The notes beneath the pieces were generated by a model. The model was not told where the DNA came from and searched no databases. It saw nothing but the letters and a program-made list of their open reading frames with translations. From positions 74,785,974-74,849,973 of the forward strand of contig CM051025.1 in NCBI GenBank assembly GCA_027627225.1: a stretch of DNA of 64,000 nt, given 5' to 3'. Both the position numbers and the translations under genes were made by a program. The DNA comes from Congeria kusceri (lineage: Eukaryota > Mollusca > Bivalvia > Myida > Dreissenidae). Shown here one piece after another: positions 60,876-64,000 of this stretch; position 1 is the first letter of the stretch, and each line of letters begins with the position of its first letter.

Positions 60876-62733
60876 AACTAATCCAAAAGCAAATCCACCG
60901 TGGTTTAACAACAAATGCTACGAAGCAAAAAAAGAGTTTAAAAATGCACGAAATATCTTTAACCGAAATAAATCAAACGAAAACAGAATAATTTTTTCGC
61001 AACGTAGAACTATGTTTAATAAAATAAGAAAATCCGCAAAAACGAAATATAAAATAAACCAAGGCATTAAACTTGAAAATATTGCAAAAACGCAACCCAG
61101 AAAATTCCGGAAATCAGTTAAAAAAGCGACAAAAATACAAAGAAACAAAATAACAATTTACAAATAAATGACCCCTTATTTGAACATTTTAATACTCTCC
61201 TAGGGGAAACACAAACTACTAATGAAGGCACAAATGAAGAAAATACTGAAATCACTTCAATACACGATCAAAATTTAGACAATGAAATAACGATACATGA
61301 AATACAAAAGGCCCAAATGAAATATCAGCAGAATTTATGAAGAGTGCATTTGATATTATATCCCCTTACCTGCACACACTATATAACAACCTACTTAACA
61401 ACGCCGTACACACTGAGTGCTGGGGCCTGGGTTACATTATACGTATATTTAAAGGGGGTGATCCTAACTTAGCAAAAATTTACAGAGGCATAATACTCAA
61501 CAATATATTAGCTAAAATGTATTCACAGGTTCTCTTCAACCGTCTTACAATATGAACAGAAAAAAAATGAAACAATAATAAAAAATCAGTTTGGATATCA
61601 AAAAGGTAAAAGCACTACTGACTGCAATTTCTTACTGCAAGCTATAATATCCAAGATAATCCACAGCGGACAGAAACTATACAGCGCATTTATAGATTAT
61701 AAAAAATGTTATGATTAAATGAATCTTCCATTCTTATCGCAAAAACACAAAATATAAGCACCAAAATGGTAAATTCTATTAAACCATGTACTAAACTATC
61801 AACTCCGTTGTAAAAAACAATAACGAAGTATCGGACATCATGTACTCATACCAACAAGTAAAACAAGGCGACTGTGGATCATGTCTAGTGTGTATGGTGT
61901 TCGTAAACGATATTTTAAATAACATAAACTCGAATATTAATAATGTATTTTCAATCAATGAAATAAAATTATTTCTGATACTCTACACGGATGATCACGT
62001 TTTATTCGCAACATCACACACCGCATTACAGTTCAAGTTAGAAGATATTGAGGTATACTGCAATACATGGAAATTAAAGATAAACACATCAAAAACAAAA
62101 ATAATGATATTTGAAAAAAGCCCTAGACATACAAATGTTGATGTTTTTTTATACAATGAAAAACTTGAGGTAGTCACATCCTTTAAATATTTACGTGTTT
62201 ACTTTTTCAAAAATGGTAACTGGATCAGAACACAAAAATGCATCTCAGAGCACGCATCCAGAGCAATCCATAAACTATTTTCAGTTTTCAATCAATACGA
62301 ATTTCAAACAAAAAACAATTAAAATTATTTGACGTATTAATATCTCCCTTCTTAACTATTCCGCTGAAATATGGGGTCAAAATAAGGCAAAGGCCATTGA
62401 ACAAATCCATTCGAATTTTTTAAGAAAATTACTATGTGTAAAAAACACACAGCCTAGAAATTGAACAAGGTCGGAACTATAACATAGAAAGGTCAGACAG
62501 AAAATGTAATATATGTAACTCAGGTTTAATAGAAAACGAATATCATTTTTTTGCTAACTTGTCCATTTTACTCCCACCTAAGACGAAAATATTTTAAACC
62601 TTACTATTGTAGATGGCCAACTAAAATTAAATTTAAAACACTAATGTCCACAACAAATAAATATGAACTACTAAACATTGCAAAATATATCTACCATGCA
62701 AACACTCTAAGAGAAGAACTAATAAGTAACTAA
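60876..62733 (+). pseudogene. Non-LTR retrotransposon, reverse transcriptase part
   Basis: Continues the element broken at 54948. Linker PPWFNNKCYEAKKEFKNARN (about 60897) precedes the polymerase. Reverse transcriptase blocks: IFKGGDPNLAKIYRGI (about 61450), NQFGYQKGKSTTDCNF (about 61586), motif A AFIDYKKCYD (about 61687) and motif C LYTDDHVLFA (61981-62010, Tyr-Thr-Asp-Asp). The frame 61840-62322 is open over 160 codons. A C-terminal CNICNSG...HFF..CPFY zinc-knuckle-like segment (about 62508-62570) and YEAKYIY-like helix end at the TAA near 62731. Many stops and frame changes elsewhere make it non-coding today. The clade was not assigned; endonuclease before RT with a C-terminal Cys/His region is common in bivalve LINEs. 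Confidence 0.87.
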
Positions 62734-62877
62734 TTATTTCTACTATTGTTGCTGGTTTCCTTATAGACAATAAGGATATATAAGTTATATAGTAAAACAA
62801 CATGTTTGTATACACTTGTAATTTATGTTTATGTCCAGTACTTTCTTTCGTTATCCACTGTAGTTCAACATTACATG

Positions 62878-63818
62878 TATATGCATTGTAACACGCACGC
62901 ATATGATTGCACTAATTGTAAATATTTGTACAATCGTATGTGCATTGTAACACGCACGCATATGATTGTACTAATTGTAAATATTTGTACAATCGTATGT
63001 GCATTGTAACACGCACGCATATTATTGTACTAGTTGTAAATAGTTGTACAATCGTATGTGCATTGTAACACGCACGCATATTATTGTACTAATTGTAAAT
63101 ATTTGTACAATCGTATGTGCATTGTAACACGCACGCATATTATTGTACTAATTGTAAATATTTGTACAATCGTATGTGCATTGTAACACGCACGCATATT
63201 ATTGTACTAGTTGTAAATAGTTGTACAATCGTATGTGCATTGTAACACGCACGCATATTATTGTACTAGTTGTAAATATTTGTACAATCGTATGTGCATT
63301 GTAACACGCACGCATATTATTGTACTAGTTGTAAATATTTGTACAATCGTATGTGCATTGTAACACGCACGCATATTATTGTACTAGTTGTAAATAGTTG
63401 TACAATCGTATGTGCATTGTAACACGCACGCATATTATTATACTAGTTGTAAATATTTGTACAATCGTATGTGCATTGTAACACGCACGCATATTATTGT
63501 ACTAGTTGTAAATATTTGTACAATCGTATGTGCATTGTAACACGCACGCATATTATTGTACTAGTTGTAAATAGTTGTACAATCGTATGTGCATTGTAAC
63601 ACGCACGCATATTATTGTACTAATTGTAAATATTTGTACAATCGTATGTGCATTGTAACACGCACGCATATGATTGTACTAATTGTAAATATTTGTACAA
63701 TCGTATGTGCATTGTAACACGCACGCATATGATTGTACTAATTGTAAATATTTGTACAATCGTATGTGCATTGTAACACGCACGCATATTATTGTACTAG
63801 TTGTAAATAGTTGTACAT
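62878..63818. repeat. 59-bp satellite, ~16 units
   Basis: Head-to-tail units of CATTGTAACACGCACGCATA followed by TTATTGTACTAGTTGTAAAT and ATTTGTACAATCGTATGTG, period 59 bp. Units vary at a few linked sites (ATATGATT or ATATTATT; ACTAATT or ACTAGTT; AATATTT or AATAGTT). It begins about 150 bp after the retrotransposon stop and ends at TTGTACATTCCC. Confidence 0.97.
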
Positions 63819-64000
63819 TCCCTTTTTGTTTAATAATGTTTGTATTGGAATACAGATATATTATATATATATTGAAAGATTGATGTTTAAAATTCATAAT
63901 ATCAATACATTCTTTTCAATTTTTAATATTATATGGTACTTCGACTTGCTGTGTTCGTGTGTTCTATAACTTATGTAAAATTGCGAATCTCAAATATCAT
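63819..64000. other. Window end, nothing recognised
   Basis: AT-rich sequence with a short TATATATATA stretch and no supported feature. Confidence 0.6.

Noticed and set aside
62878..63818. 59-bp repeats as a CRISPR or coding repeat
   Set aside because: Whole period is conserved without unique spacers, and no frame is kept across units.

Overview
This window reads as bivalve-mollusc nuclear DNA: AT-rich, intron-containing, dense in young and decayed mobile elements, with tRNA-derived SINEs, trinucleotide microsatellites and GGAC-rich tandem repeats. The phylum is inferred from the repeat types and from an NXPE-like host gene; no species-diagnostic gene is present. Only one host gene family is recognised, and most other coding signal belongs to mobile elements. 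Polinton and LINE fragments are described as they stand and are not repaired.

Region 1 (1-18090) is a tandem segmental duplication (copy A 1-6199, copy B 9474-18090). Each copy carries the 5' exons of a minus-strand NXPE-like gene (type II membrane anchor, N-terminal conserved region, Ig/filamin-like domain). Copy A has four exons with matching splice phases and runs off the left edge of the window. Copy B is a pseudogene with a lesion in every exon, and was further rearranged by insertions and a small inversion.

Region 2 (20559-35224) is a whole Maverick/Polinton: perfect 6-bp target duplication CATATA, terminal inverted repeats of about 0.5-0.66 kb, and decayed genes for an rve integrase with chromodomain, two conserved Polinton proteins, major capsid protein, adenain-type protease, packaging ATPase and the C-terminal end of a protein-primed DNA polymerase B. 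It also carries a BIR (IAP-type) zinc domain and a PC4-like domain near its left end. Its right 5 kb holds no recognised gene but several internal duplications.

Region 3 (36532-40783) is a PIF/Harbinger gene pair: a Myb/SANT-like gene on + facing a HARBI1-type transposase gene on -. Exon junctions and phases are intact, but small indels, one stop and a 59-bp duplication break the frames.

Region 4 (40872-49620) is low-complexity DNA: a 200-bp (AT)n tract and then about 7 kb of ACT/AGT trinucleotide repeats. Embedded in it are recurring cassettes with a GGGGTG...CACCCC hairpin and a second conserved block, suggesting repeated microsatellite-bearing non-autonomous elements.

Region 5 (49850-64000) holds dispersed repeats, a SINE, and a non-LTR retrotransposon (endonuclease, reverse transcriptase, C-terminal zinc-knuckle-like region) split by a 5.9-kb insertion. 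That insertion has imperfect inverted termini and at least a dozen scattered copies of a GTTTCTTACGC motif in both orientations. A 59-bp satellite of about 16 units follows the retrotransposon.
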